A stretch of 8,350 nt of DNA from an uncultured Synergistaceae bacterium (GCA_937870605.1 CALMZW010000249.1:1-8350), one strand, 5' to 3'. Positions 1 to 6,814 are shown, counted from the stretch's first letter. The notes: generated by a model not told the origin, from the letters alone. Translations and numbers: made by a program.

Positions 1-1
1 G

Positions 2-382
2 CTCGAAGGGATCAACCAGATGGAACGGGCGATCCGGAGCAGTCTCGAAACCGTTGCGCTTCAGAATACCTACGGAGCCGTTCGGTTCCTGACGACGCCC
101 CTGAAGAACTACATCCTCAACGACTGCGAGCGCGCCTGTCGCAGAAGCGTGGAGCTCCGTCCGAACGACGCAGGGGCTCATGCCGCGCTCGGATGGATCA
201 TGGTCGCGAAGAAAAAGGAAGAAGAAGCGCTCCGTCAATACCGGATCCTGAAACAGCTCGATGAAGTCCAGGCGAAGACGCTCCTTACCGCGATCGGGCC
301 GCAGGTGACGCAAAAGAAGGCGGATAAGATCCTTTCGGCGCTCGATACGAAAGAGGAGCCGAAGAAGAACGGAGGAAAATGA
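2..382 (+). CDS. TPR-like repeat protein, C-terminal fragment
   Basis: The frame is open to the left edge (first full codon at 2), so this is probably the 3' end of a longer gene. An ATG at 20 with a weak AAGGGA eight bases upstream is a possible but less likely true start. The protein is mostly helical. Around 160-270 it has the alternation of a tetratricopeptide repeat: a helix ending in ELRPND, then a unit with AALGW and EEEALRQY, where small residues fall at the TPR packing positions. The tail is Lys/Glu-rich and ends in KKNGGK. TPR repeats mediate protein-protein contacts, and no catalytic motif is visible. No signal peptide can be judged because the N-terminus is missing. A strong terminator follows within 35 bases, so this gene ends its operon. 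The TPR assignment is by pattern only. Confidence 0.6.
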   Translation, partial: LEGINQMERAIRSSLETVALQNTYGAVRFLTTPLKNYILNDCERACRRSVELRPNDAGAHAALGWIMVAKKKEEEALRQYRILKQLDEVQAKTLLTAIGPQVTQKKADKILSALDTKEEPKKNGGK

Positions 383-413
383 TTCCGGAGACGTGAACAG
401 CGTCGTTTCTCTG

Positions 414-460
414 AAAAGGGGCTCTCCCGACGAGCTTTCGGAAGAAGAGAGCCCCTTTTT
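414..460 (+). terminator. Intrinsic terminator after the TPR-like gene
   Basis: GGGGCTCTC at 418-426 pairs perfectly with GAGAGCCCC at 447-455, and AAAA (414-417) extends the stem into the T-run at 456-460. A smaller CCGA/TCGG stem (427-430 with 438-441) sits inside the loop. This is a classic Rho-independent terminator and separates the TPR-like gene from the corA unit. Confidence 0.93.
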
Positions 461-499
461 GGCGGAAATATGGCTTCATTCGGTAGGGATCACCCCCAC

Positions 500-528
500 T
501 TGCCCTGATACGTCGGGACGAGTACAAT
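500..528 (+). promoter_or_regulatory. Sigma70-type promoter for the corA leader
   Basis: TTGCCC at 500-505 (4 of 6 against TTGACA) and TACAAT at 523-528 (5 of 6 against TATAAT) are separated by exactly 17 bases. The site lies just downstream of the preceding terminator. Transcription would start near 535, about 320 bases before the corA ATG, which is unusually long for a bacterial 5' leader. The assignment rests on sequence match only. Confidence 0.65.
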
Positions 529-571
529 CGTCTTGGTTCGTTGTCACGCAGAACGAGGAAGGAGATGTGGA

Positions 572-643
572 ATGGAAAGCGACAGTAGTTCCAAGGTTCC
601 GTTGTGTGCTTTCGCGGTTGTGTCTTCAGAAACGTACGAATGA
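572..643 (+). CDS. Candidate 23-residue leader peptide upstream of corA
   Basis: An ATG at 572 is preceded by a strong Shine-Dalgarno, GGAAGGAG at 557-564, with a 7-base spacer. The frame runs 23 codons to TGA at 641-643. The peptide starts MESDSSSK and ends VVSSETYE. It has no membrane segment and resembles no protein I recognise. It lies about 35 bases after the predicted transcription start and stops 6 bases before a block of overlapping inverted repeats, the position expected for a regulatory leader peptide. In enterobacteria the mgtA and corA leaders carry short ORFs that couple translation to Mg2+ control. Whether this ORF works the same way is inference. It could also be a chance ORF, although a ribosome binding site this good in a non-coding stretch argues against that. 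Confidence 0.4.
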   Translation: MESDSSSKVPLCAFAVVSSETYE

Positions 644-648
644 TTACC

Positions 649-706
649 GGCGCCCCCCTCATGGTTCCGACCATGTCCGGCGCCTGCCGGGCATGAGGAG
701 AGGCGC
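649..706 (+). promoter_or_regulatory. Overlapping, mutually exclusive hairpins in the corA leader
   Basis: Three pairings are visible. Hairpin A pairs CATGGT (660-665) with ACCATG (670-675) around a TCCG loop. Hairpin B pairs CCGGC (677-681) with GCCGG (686-690) around a 4-base loop. A longer stem C pairs GCGCC (650-654) with GGCGC (702-706) and CCTCATG (657-663) with CATGAGG (692-698), enclosing hairpin B. Stem C and hairpin A both need bases 660-663, so only one can form at a time. No T-run follows directly, so this is not a simple intrinsic attenuator. It starts 6 bases after the candidate leader peptide stop codon. Confidence 0.45.
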
Positions 707-761
707 GACACCCCGAATCTCCCATAGATGAATTCCTCTTTTCAGGCCCACCCTTGGTTCT

Positions 762-784
762 TCCATGCAAAAAACGCGCATGGA
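762..784 (+). promoter_or_regulatory. Hairpin in the corA leader, 70 bases before the start codon
   Basis: TCCATGC (762-768) pairs perfectly with GCATGGA (778-784), giving a 7-bp stem with a 9-base A-rich loop. It follows a C-rich tract (731-766, 13 C against 4 G). No function is known; it may be part of the leader fold. The rest of 707-854 shows nothing else I can name. Confidence 0.3.
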
Positions 785-854
785 TGCGACGTGTTCCGCC
801 GGTTGCATAGCGGACGGCGCGCGTTCGTGATCTCTCGGTGCAAGGGGTGGTCTC

Positions 855-1805
855 ATGCTGTCCATTGTCAAGAGCTTTACGGAAAAGGGATCCGGGCCGC
901 TCACGCCGGAAACGGCCGTCGGCGGTTCGTGGATCAACGCCGTCGCGCCCACGGGCGAAGAGCTGGAAACAATCTCGAACATCACGGGCGTCCAGCGCGA
1001 TCTGCTGGTCGCGGCGCTCGACGTGGAGGAAACGTCGCGCATCGAGGTCGAGGACAACGCGATCCTGGTCGTCATCAACATCGCAAAGGCGTGCGGCAAC
1101 TTCATTTTCGATGCGATCCCGCTGGGCGTCGTCATCACGGCCGACTATATCGTCACGGTCTGCCTGGAGGAGAACGACATCCTTCCTCGAAAGCCCGGGA
1201 GCATCAACGGCTTCTGCTCGTACAAGCGGACGCGCTTTCTGTTTCAGATTCTCTTCAAGGCGGCGACCATGTTCCTCAAACATCTGACGCAGATCAGCCG
1301 CCAGTCGGATGTGATCGAGCGGAATCTGCGCAAGTCGATGAAGAACGAGGAGCTCTTCCAGCTTCTTGACCTTGAGAAGGGCCTGACGTACTTTACGGCC
1401 GCGCTCCGGGCGAACCGCGGCGTGGTGGACCGGCTTATCCGCCTGTGCTCCAACTCGCAGATGCACGAACTCATCAAGGTCCGCGAAGAAGACGAGGATC
1501 TCCTCGAGGACGTCAAGATCGAATACGATCAGGCCTTCGAGATGGTGCAGATGTACAGCAACATCCTCAGCGGCATGATGGACGCCTTCGCGTCGATCAT
1601 CTCCAACAACCTGAACATCGTCATGAAATTCCTCGCGTCGATGACGATCATCCTGGCGATTCCGACGGCCGTGAGCGGCTTCTTCGGCATGAACGTCCCC
1701 GTGCCCTTCGCCGGACATCCGATGGGATTCGCGTTCGCGACCGGCATTGCGCTCGCGCTGGCGTCAGGCGCCGGGTTCTACCTCTGGAAGAAGCGGATGT
1801 TCTGA
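855..1805 (+). CDS. corA: CorA-family magnesium/divalent cation transporter
   Basis: This is a 316-residue inner-membrane channel of the CorA metal ion transporter family, which assembles as a pentamer and passes Mg2+ (some members Co2+ or Ni2+) down the electrochemical gradient. The family signature GMN is present at residues 278-280 in the context FFGMNVP, directly after the first membrane helix (about 257-276). A second helix spans about 289-310, and the protein ends in the basic cytoplasmic tail WKKRMF. Residues 1-250 form the soluble cytosolic domain, with a long acidic helical stretch (about 150-250, including EEDEDLLEDV). The length suits the shorter CorA-like proteins common outside the Proteobacteria. 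The start at 855 is supported by AAGGGGTGG at 842-850. The gene stands alone between two terminators, behind a leader of about 320 bases. Family assignment is firm; ion preference cannot be read from the sequence. Confidence 0.95.
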   Translation: MLSIVKSFTEKGSGPLTPETAVGGSWINAVAPTGEELETISNITGVQRDLLVAALDVEETSRIEVEDNAILVVINIAKACGNFIFDAIPLGVVITADYIVTVCLEENDILPRKPGSINGFCSYKRTRFLFQILFKAATMFLKHLTQISRQSDVIERNLRKSMKNEELFQLLDLEKGLTYFTAALRANRGVVDRLIRLCSNSQMHELIKVREEDEDLLEDVKIEYDQAFEMVQMYSNILSGMMDAFASIISNNLNIVMKFLASMTIILAIPTAVSGFFGMNVPVPFAGHPMGFAFATGIALALASGAGFYLWKKRMF

Positions 1806-1845
1806 AGTCACGCCCGTTGTGCGATCACGCCTTTTTCGAACCGCG

Positions 1846-1886
1846 AACGCCCCGGAGGCTTCTCCAGCCCCGGGGCGTTTTTCTTT
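1846..1886 (+). terminator. Intrinsic terminator after corA
   Basis: AACGCCCCGG (1846-1855) pairs perfectly with CCGGGGCGTT (1870-1879). GGCT/AGCC (1857-1860 with 1866-1869) continues the stem past a single bulged A. The T-run begins at 1878. Confidence 0.94.
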
Positions 1887-1920
1887 ACGATGCTGCGGAT
1901 ATGTTCTGTTCTTTCTCTTC

Positions 1921-1950
1921 TTGACATCTTGGCGAAAATATACGAATCTT
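1921..1950 (+). promoter_or_regulatory. Probable promoter of the 941-residue surface protein gene
   Basis: A perfect -35 hexamer TTGACA lies at 1921-1926 in an A/T-rich stretch that stands out from the GC-rich surroundings. The -10 is poor: AATCTT at 1945-1950 (18-base spacing) or GAATCT at 1944-1949 (17). The A/T-rich run continues to about 1960. The next start codon is at 2019, with AGAGGAG at 2001-2007. Confidence 0.45.
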
Positions 1951-2018
1951 CTCAATAAAAGTGAAAGGTTGGAAAGTCCGCCGAATTCGCCGTTCGTTCG
2001 AGAGGAGAATCTGAATCA

Positions 2019-4844
2019 ATGAGAATCGGGAAGCCTTCGCTGTCGCTCATGTTCGTGTGCGTCTTTTTTCTGGTTTTTTTTCCCTGTCGGAGCGCCTGCG
2101 CGCTCGGCGTCGAGCGGGAGGGCGACCTTGCCCCGTTCGATAATGCGAAGGATTTCGACCTGTTCACGATAAGCGGGGATTTTCCGGAAACGCCGGATTT
2201 TCCTCTCATTCTGAACACGTGGAACAAGGGGCTCCAGTCCGCCGATGTTCCGGGGTTTTCGTTTGTCATCAGCCGGGACGACGCGACCCTGCTGAGTTTT
2301 GATTTTCTCGTGAAGGCCGGCCTCATGGCGACGAGCGCCGACTGGGGCGATTTGTACGCATGGGGGCCGTGGACCGCGGACGGATACGTCTCCCGTGACG
2401 CGGGCGATCCTCCGGTCACCTGGATCGGGACGTTGCTGCGGACGACCCGGAACGCTTCGGCGTTTGACGATGCGATCGAGATCCCGCTCCGGACGTTCGT
2501 CTCCACAGATGTGGCGGATACTTCGGGAATCCTGAAGCTCACGAATCTTTTCAAAGGAGGGGGGACCGCCTGTTCCGCGGATTGCTGCGGTTTGCAGTTC
2601 ATGCTGGCCGACTGTGCGCCGCGCGACTACGCGAACATCCGGCAGGAGAACCTCCGGGTGTGGTTCGACGCGCCGGAACGCGCCGGAGTGTACTGCTGTC
2701 AGGATCTTCATTTCGCCTATGCTGCGGCAAGCGGAAAGCAGGCGTTCATGGGGTTCCCGTTTACCGTCGCGCGGCTGAACGACGAGGCGGACATCGCCCG
2801 GATCCGGGTCGCGCCGAATTCGCATGTTTTTTGGATGATGCAGCTGCTCGACAGCAGGGTGGGTTCCGAATCGCCTTGTGATCGCGATATTACGGACATC
2901 GTCACGCGCCCCTGGAAGAAGGACTTCAACTCCTGCGCGCAGTATACGGGGACATCCTCCGACCAGACGGGACTCTCCCCCAATCGTTATCTGTGGCGGA
3001 TGTTCCCGATCGAGGAACTCGAGTCCGTCGATCTGTTCGAGAATTGGGATCTGATTGAGATCGCCGATATCCGGTTCGGCGAGACGCTCGATCTCGGCGT
3101 CTGGTACGGGGATTTCAATCCTTTCGACCCCGAGTCGTGCGATTGCGGCGCGAATCCGTGCGACATGCCCGGGACGTATGTCGTTCCGAGGATTCTGGTC
3201 CAGAACCTCGGCGTGCGGAAGCTCGACGTCTCCGGGCTTCACAACGACCTTGCGGGGCACGGGATCTGCGGGACGGATTGCGGACTCTGCGACACGCTGC
3301 CCTTTCTGTTCGTCGATGCGGTCGATCGTCCCGATATCCCGGATATCGGCGAACGGGGGATATATGGATCGACGCCGCTCTTTTTCCTGGGATTGCCATT
3401 CGGCGAGTACACGGTCGACGTCGCCTACCGCTACGGCGACTTCTGGCGCCGGAACGGAAAAGACGCGGGCGATCCCGAAGCGGGGGATATCATCACGCTG
3501 AATTGCGGGAGCGCCGTCTACCCCGCGTTCACGAAGACGATCCAGCCCATGGCGAATGCCGATTTCGTCTTCGCCGCGCAAGACGGGACGACCGTCAGGG
3601 GACGATGGAACACGAACTACTACACGTTTCCGCTGCTTCTCTTCTCCGGCGACTGCTCCCCCGACTGTTCGATCCTCTTCGTCCACGTCCCGTGCGACTG
3701 CGAGGCTCCGGCGATCGTCGCGGGGCTCAGGGCCGCCGTTCCGGATCTGAGCGGCGACATATCCGTCATCTCGGACGATCTCGACGTCGGACGGTCGGAA
3801 TTCGTGCGGAATCCCGATCCCTCGGACTTCCCCGGCATCCCCGCGCTCCGCGCGGAGGAAGGGGGCGCGCTCGTCTGGTACGACGCGTTCTCGGTCGAGG
3901 GGGTCGATCCGGCCGGGGGGCGCGGCATCCTCCCCGTCCAGCTCCGGTTCACGGTCCCCCCGGCGAAGCTCGCCGGGTTTGATTTCTCCGGGGACTGGCG
4001 GAAGCTCTTCTGGAGCGTCTTCACGCTCCGGAGCCGCCCGGTCTCCGGAGACGCCTCCGATATCGCCGACGATCTCGGAGCGGCGGCGAAGGCGTTTCTC
4101 GACCGCCAGAGTTTCGTCGCCGCCGACGCGGACGAGATCCGGGCCGACGGGCGCGTCCCCGTGGATCACCTCACGGTGTGGATGACGGTGTTCGTCGTCG
4201 ACGGTCCGGCGCCCGAGGGAAAGACGTTCAAAAACGCCGTCCTGAGCACGGGGAACGACGTCCTTTTCGTCTTCGACGGAATCGCCGACGAAAGGATCGA
4301 GAACATCCTGTACATCGCGCGACTCGCGCCTGCACCGACACCGACACCGGGCCCGACCATTACGCCGACACCGGGACCGACCATTACGCCGACGCCGCGG
4401 CCGACCGTCGCCCCGACTTCGGAGCCGTGGACGCTGAGCATCGAGGGGTGTCCGGGCGACGCGGTCGTCGTCGGGACGATCTTCGTCCTTTCGGCGATCC
4501 GGCGGCCCGTCGTCGGGGACGTCTCCTGGAGCGTCGATAATTACTCGGCGTCCCGGGGCGGCCGGAACGCCGCCGATATCGTGACGCTGAGCGGAACGAC
4601 CGGAAACACGGTGACCGTGACCGCGCTTTCTCCGGGACGCGCGGCCGTCACGGCGAGGGCCGGAGGACTCCTCGCGCGCTGCGAGCTGACGGTCGTTCCG
4701 ACGGGATCCCCGACGCCGACGGTCGGACCGACGAAGACGCCGACAACCTTTCCGGCGAGCGGCGGGGGCGGGTGTTCGGCGGGATTCTCCGGGGTGTTCG
4801 CGCTTTTGTTCCTGATACCGGTGGTGTTTCTGCCGAAGAGATAG
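2019..4844 (+). CDS. Secreted Cys-rich Synerg-CTERM surface protein with Ig-like domain
   Basis: This 941-residue exported protein is not recognised as a member of a functional family. Residues 1-28 form a signal peptide (hydrophobic 8-22, likely cleavage after ACA). Residues 185-561 hold 19 cysteines, many in pairs or clusters (ACSADCC, ESCDCGANPC, GICGTDCGLC, VPCDC); residues 562-810 hold none. A Pro/Thr linker (771-803) has an imperfect 8-residue repeat. It is followed by an Ig-like, bacterial Big-type module (about 804-890) with one Cys near each end (811 and 888) that could form a disulfide. A second Pro/Thr linker leads to SGGGGCS (Cys919), a hydrophobic span and a PKR end: the Synerg-CTERM sorting signal. 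By analogy with other tripartite C-terminal signals, the tail is probably cleaved at the membrane and the protein displayed or released. The start is fixed by AGAGGAG eleven bases upstream and by the signal peptide. The gene has its own promoter and terminator. Confidence 0.88.
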   Translation: MRIGKPSLSLMFVCVFFLVFFPCRSACALGVEREGDLAPFDNAKDFDLFTISGDFPETPDFPLILNTWNKGLQSADVPGFSFVISRDDATLLSFDFLVKAGLMATSADWGDLYAWGPWTADGYVSRDAGDPPVTWIGTLLRTTRNASAFDDAIEIPLRTFVSTDVADTSGILKLTNLFKGGGTACSADCCGLQFMLADCAPRDYANIRQENLRVWFDAPERAGVYCCQDLHFAYAAASGKQAFMGFPFTVARLNDEADIARIRVAPNSHVFWMMQLLDSRVGSESPCDRDITDIVTRPWKKDFNSCAQYTGTSSDQTGLSPNRYLWRMFPIEELESVDLFENWDLIEIADIRFGETLDLGVWYGDFNPFDPESCDCGANPCDMPGTYVVPRILVQNLGVRKLDVSGLHNDLAGHGICGTDCGLCDTLPFLFVDAVDRPDIPDIGERGIYGSTPLFFLGLPFGEYTVDVAYRYGDFWRRNGKDAGDPEAGDIITLNCGSAVYPAFTKTIQPMANADFVFAAQDGTTVRGRWNTNYYTFPLLLFSGDCSPDCSILFVHVPCDCEAPAIVAGLRAAVPDLSGDISVISDDLDVGRSEFVRNPDPSDFPGIPALRAEEGGALVWYDAFSVEGVDPAGGRGILPVQLRFTVPPAKLAGFDFSGDWRKLFWSVFTLRSRPVSGDASDIADDLGAAAKAFLDRQSFVAADADEIRADGRVPVDHLTVWMTVFVVDGPAPEGKTFKNAVLSTGNDVLFVFDGIADERIENILYIARLAPAPTPTPGPTITPTPGPTITPTPRPTVAPTSEPWTLSIEGCPGDAVVVGTIFVLSAIRRPVVGDVSWSVDNYSASRGGRNAADIVTLSGTTGNTVTVTALSPGRAAVTARAGGLLARCELTVVPTGSPTPTVGPTKTPTTFPASGGGGCSAGFSGVFALLFLIPVVFLPKR
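4341..4412 (+). repeat. Three tandem 24-bp units encoding the Pro/Thr linker
   Basis: Units lie at 4341-4364, 4365-4388 and 4389-4412. The first two differ by one base and both encode PTPGPTIT. The third has diverged and encodes PTPRPTVA. The units stay in frame inside the surface-protein gene and give an extended linker before the Ig-like module. Such perfect DNA repeats are prone to copy-number change. Confidence 0.85.
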
Positions 4845-4865
4845 GCGCCGCGCGGGGAGAATACA

Positions 4866-4904
4866 GGGGAAGGGGATGCGTTTCCGCTCCCTTTCCCCCT
4901 TTTT
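4866..4904 (+). terminator. Intrinsic terminator after the 941-residue surface protein
   Basis: GGGGAAGGGGA (4866-4876) pairs with TCCCTTTCCCC (4888-4898), with one G-T pair and an 11-base loop. TTTTT follows at 4900-4904. Confidence 0.9.
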
Positions 4905-4917
4905 CATGTCTGTGGGG

Positions 4918-4923
4918 TACAAT
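4918..4923 (+). promoter_or_regulatory. Possible -10 element of the two-gene operon
   Basis: TACAAT (5 of 6 against TATAAT) lies 14 bases past the terminator and 31 bases before the next start codon, where a promoter is needed. No good -35 stands 16-18 bases upstream, because that stretch is the terminator's C-rich arm. The call rests on the hexamer and its position alone. Confidence 0.35.
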
Positions 4924-4954
4924 AGCGGGAAATGCACGGCGGGGAGGTTCGGAC

Positions 4955-5194
4955 ATGAGCGGAGCATTCGTCAAGGAAGACAGCGACCAGCAGGAGCGTA
5001 TCGAGCGGATGAAGATGATCCGGGAACGCGAACAGCTTCTGGTGATCCTCGAAAAAAAACGGACGTATCTGCTTTCCGACCCGAAGGCGGCGGCCATCGA
5101 TCCGGTCAAGAGGCGATCCATGCTGGAGAGCGTCGAAGAGGAAATCGCCACGACCCGAAACCTGATCGAAGAGAGCAAGAGGGAGCCGGAATGA
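4955..5194 (+). CDS. Small charged coiled-coil-like protein, first gene of operon
   Basis: This 79-residue cytosolic protein is not recognised. It has no signal peptide, Cys or membrane segment. Residues 11-38 (from DQQERIERMK) and 52-76 (around MLESVEEEIATT) look like two amphipathic, heavily charged helices joined by a turn near SDPKAAAIDP, suggesting a helical hairpin or short coiled coil. The start at 4955 is chosen because GGGGAGG (4941-4947) sits 7 bases upstream; the frame extends further upstream, but only through the preceding gene's end and terminator. The stop codon overlaps the next start as ATGA, so translation of the secreted repeat protein is probably coupled to this gene. That suggests a shared role, but none can be named. 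Confidence 0.75.
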   Translation: MSGAFVKEDSDQQERIERMKMIREREQLLVILEKKRTYLLSDPKAAAIDPVKRRSMLESVEEEIATTRNLIEESKREPE

Positions 5195-6672
5195 CGCGGC
5201 GCATTCCGTTCATCGGGAGGCTGTGTTCGCTTCTTCTCGCGATGCTGTGCGCGTTCTGCGTTCCTTCGTTCGCGGAGACGGGCGTCGTCCGCGGAATGGC
5301 CGTCGGGCTTCACGGAAGCGCGCCGCTTGCGATGGCCGCCCTCGGGGATCGTTTCCTCTTCGATGCGGATGACGGAACGTTCGGAAAGGAACTCTGGGCG
5401 ACGAAGGGGCCGGGAGAGATCCCGCTTCTCGTGGCCGATATCAATTCGGGCGGGGGAAGCAGCAATCCCGGATGTTTCGCGGTCCTGGGCGACAGATTGT
5501 ATTTCGCTGCGAACGACGGCGTTCACGGCGGCGAATTGTGGTCGAGCGACGGCACGCAGGCGGGGACGCGCATGGTAGCCGATCTCCTGACCGTCGCCGG
5601 CGAAGGGGCCGCCCCGGCCAAGCTCGTCGCGGCCGGAAACACGCTCTTTTTCGAGGCGTCGGATCCTTCGGGAGACCGGGAGCTCTGGAAGAGCGACGGA
5701 ACGGCCGAAGGCACGACGCTCCTGCGCGACATCAGGCCGGGACAAACCGGCTCCCGGATTTCGTCGATCGTCTCCGTCGGCGAACGGGTCTTCTTCTCCG
5801 CGGATGACGGCATTCACGGCATCGAGCTCTGGACCAGCGACGGAACGACCGAAGGAACGCGCCTCGTCCGGGACATCCGGCGGGGCGGCGGCGGGGCGAT
5901 GCCCTCGAGCCTGGTCGCCGGACCGGGCGAGGTCTTCTTCCTGGCCGATGACGGCGTCTCGGGCCGCGCGATATGGCGGAGCGACGGGACGCGTTCCGGA
6001 ACGCGGATCGCCGTTGCGTTCGCGCAGGGAACGCTGCGCTGGACGTCCGACATGGCGTACGGAAACGGCATGCTTGCGTTCGCCGCGGACGACGGCGTTC
6101 ACGGACTGGAGCCGTGGATCCTGCGCGACGGGGACGACGCCCCGTCGCTCCTTTCGGATGTGGCGGCCGGATTGGCGTCTTCGGCGCCTTCGTGTTTCAC
6201 ATTCGTCGGGGACCGTTTCTTTTTCCAGGCGGACGATGCGCTTCACGGAACGCAGCTCTGGGTGTCGGACGGGACGGAGTCCGGGACGACGATGGTCGCG
6301 GAGATCCGCGCCGGAGGGACGCTCTTCGGCTCGGCCGCGTCGTTCGCCGCGTTCGGAGGGCGGCTCGTCTTTCCGGCCGATGACGGGAAGAACGGGATGG
6401 AGCTGTGGATCTCGGACGGGACCGCCGAAGGGACGATGCTTCTCGTGGATGCGGACGGCAGCCCCGCTTCGAGCCGCCCCTCGATCCTGTACGTCGGGAC
6501 CGATACGCTCTGGTTCCGGGCGGAAACGGGGCGCGGCTCCGAGCCCTGGTGGACTGACGGGCGCGCAACGGCCGCACCGCAGGGCAAGAGCGGCGGCTGC
6601 GCGGTCGGCTTGTCTCCGTTGCTGCCGGCGCTCTTCCTGCCGCTGATCGCCGTGCTCCGAAAACGCCGCTGA
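5191..6672 (+). CDS. Secreted ELWxxDGT-repeat protein with Synerg-CTERM signal (first paralogue)
   Basis: This 493-residue exported repeat protein is of unknown function. Residues 1-28 form a signal peptide (hydrophobic core 11-24, likely cleavage after SFA). The rest is built of ELWxxDGT repeats, each with the frame ADDGxHGxELWxSDGTxxGTxLLRDI followed by a variable strand. The ELW motifs start at residues 67, 115, 164, 212, 260, 307, 355, 404 and 451, a period of 47-49. The fifth (AIWRSDGT) and sixth (EPWILRDG) are degenerate; the last is EPWWTDG. Repeats of this size suggest a beta-propeller. SGGC (Cys470), a hydrophobic span and RKRR form a Synerg-CTERM tail with only two glycines. ATG 5191 overlaps the upstream stop (5192-5194), with AGAGGGAG five bases away. 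The gene is paralogous to the next one. Confidence 0.9.
   Translation: MTRRIPFIGRLCSLLLAMLCAFCVPSFAETGVVRGMAVGLHGSAPLAMAALGDRFLFDADDGTFGKELWATKGPGEIPLLVADINSGGGSSNPGCFAVLGDRLYFAANDGVHGGELWSSDGTQAGTRMVADLLTVAGEGAAPAKLVAAGNTLFFEASDPSGDRELWKSDGTAEGTTLLRDIRPGQTGSRISSIVSVGERVFFSADDGIHGIELWTSDGTTEGTRLVRDIRRGGGGAMPSSLVAGPGEVFFLADDGVSGRAIWRSDGTRSGTRIAVAFAQGTLRWTSDMAYGNGMLAFAADDGVHGLEPWILRDGDDAPSLLSDVAAGLASSAPSCFTFVGDRFFFQADDALHGTQLWVSDGTESGTTMVAEIRAGGTLFGSAASFAAFGGRLVFPADDGKNGMELWISDGTAEGTMLLVDADGSPASSRPSILYVGTDTLWFRAETGRGSEPWWTDGRATAAPQGKSGGCAVGLSPLLPALFLPLIAVLRKRR
5389..6561 (+). repeat. Nine ELWxxDGT motifs, first paralogue
   Basis: This span runs from the first ELW motif to the end of the terminal EPWWTDG. 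Eight intervals of 47-49 codons separate the nine motifs. The repeats are diverged at the DNA level, so they are an old internal duplication and not a recent tandem expansion. Confidence 0.85.
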
Positions 6673-6728
6673 CATTTCCGGCCGACGAAAAAGACGGCAC
6701 GACTCCGAACAACCTCGACGAACATTCG

Positions 6729-6768
6729 AAGGCGGCGCTCTCCCGACGGGAAAGCGCCGCCTTATTTT
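6729..6768 (+). terminator. Intrinsic terminator after the first ELWxxDGT gene
   Basis: AAGGCGGCGCT (6729-6739) pairs perfectly with AGCGCCGCCTT (6753-6763). An inner TCCC/GGGA stem (6741-6744 with 6748-6751) adds to it. TTATTTT follows. Confidence 0.93.
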
Positions 6769-6814
6769 GCCCGTTCGTTTCAGGCCGTCATGGGCCGAAT
6801 AGGTCTTGAGTCCT

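Noticed and set aside
393..731. 112-codon + strand frame starting at GTG
   Set aside because: It begins inside the terminator region, crosses the promoter and leader elements, has no good ribosome site and an unremarkable sequence.
535..854. M-box (ykoK) magnesium riboswitch before corA
   Set aside because: I could not find the conserved M-box core by eye. A covariance-model search would settle it.
728..1369. 213-codon + strand frame overlapping corA
   Set aside because: It is out of frame with the clear CorA protein, is rich in Arg and His, and has no ribosome site.
285..1718. 477-codon open frame on the minus strand
   Set aside because: It is antisense to corA, its leader and the TPR-like gene end; it has no domain and no support for translation.
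2019..2105. Lipoprotein signal in the 941-residue protein (Cys27 in RSACA)
   Set aside because: Arg at -3 does not fit a lipobox, and ACA just after the hydrophobic core fits ordinary signal peptidase cleavage.
2016..4967. 983-codon open frame on the minus strand
   Set aside because: It mirrors the codon frame of the 941-residue surface protein, is extremely Arg-rich, runs through a terminator and has no recognisable domain. It is a by-product of GC-rich codon use.
5191..5275. Twin-arginine (Tat) signal on the first ELWxxDGT protein (TRRIP)
   Set aside because: The two Arg are not followed by the usual x-F-L-K pattern, and the strongly hydrophobic core suits Sec export.
5389..6561. CRISPR or satellite array
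   Set aside because: The periodicity is in the protein (about 48 codons), with diverged DNA and an uninterrupted reading frame.
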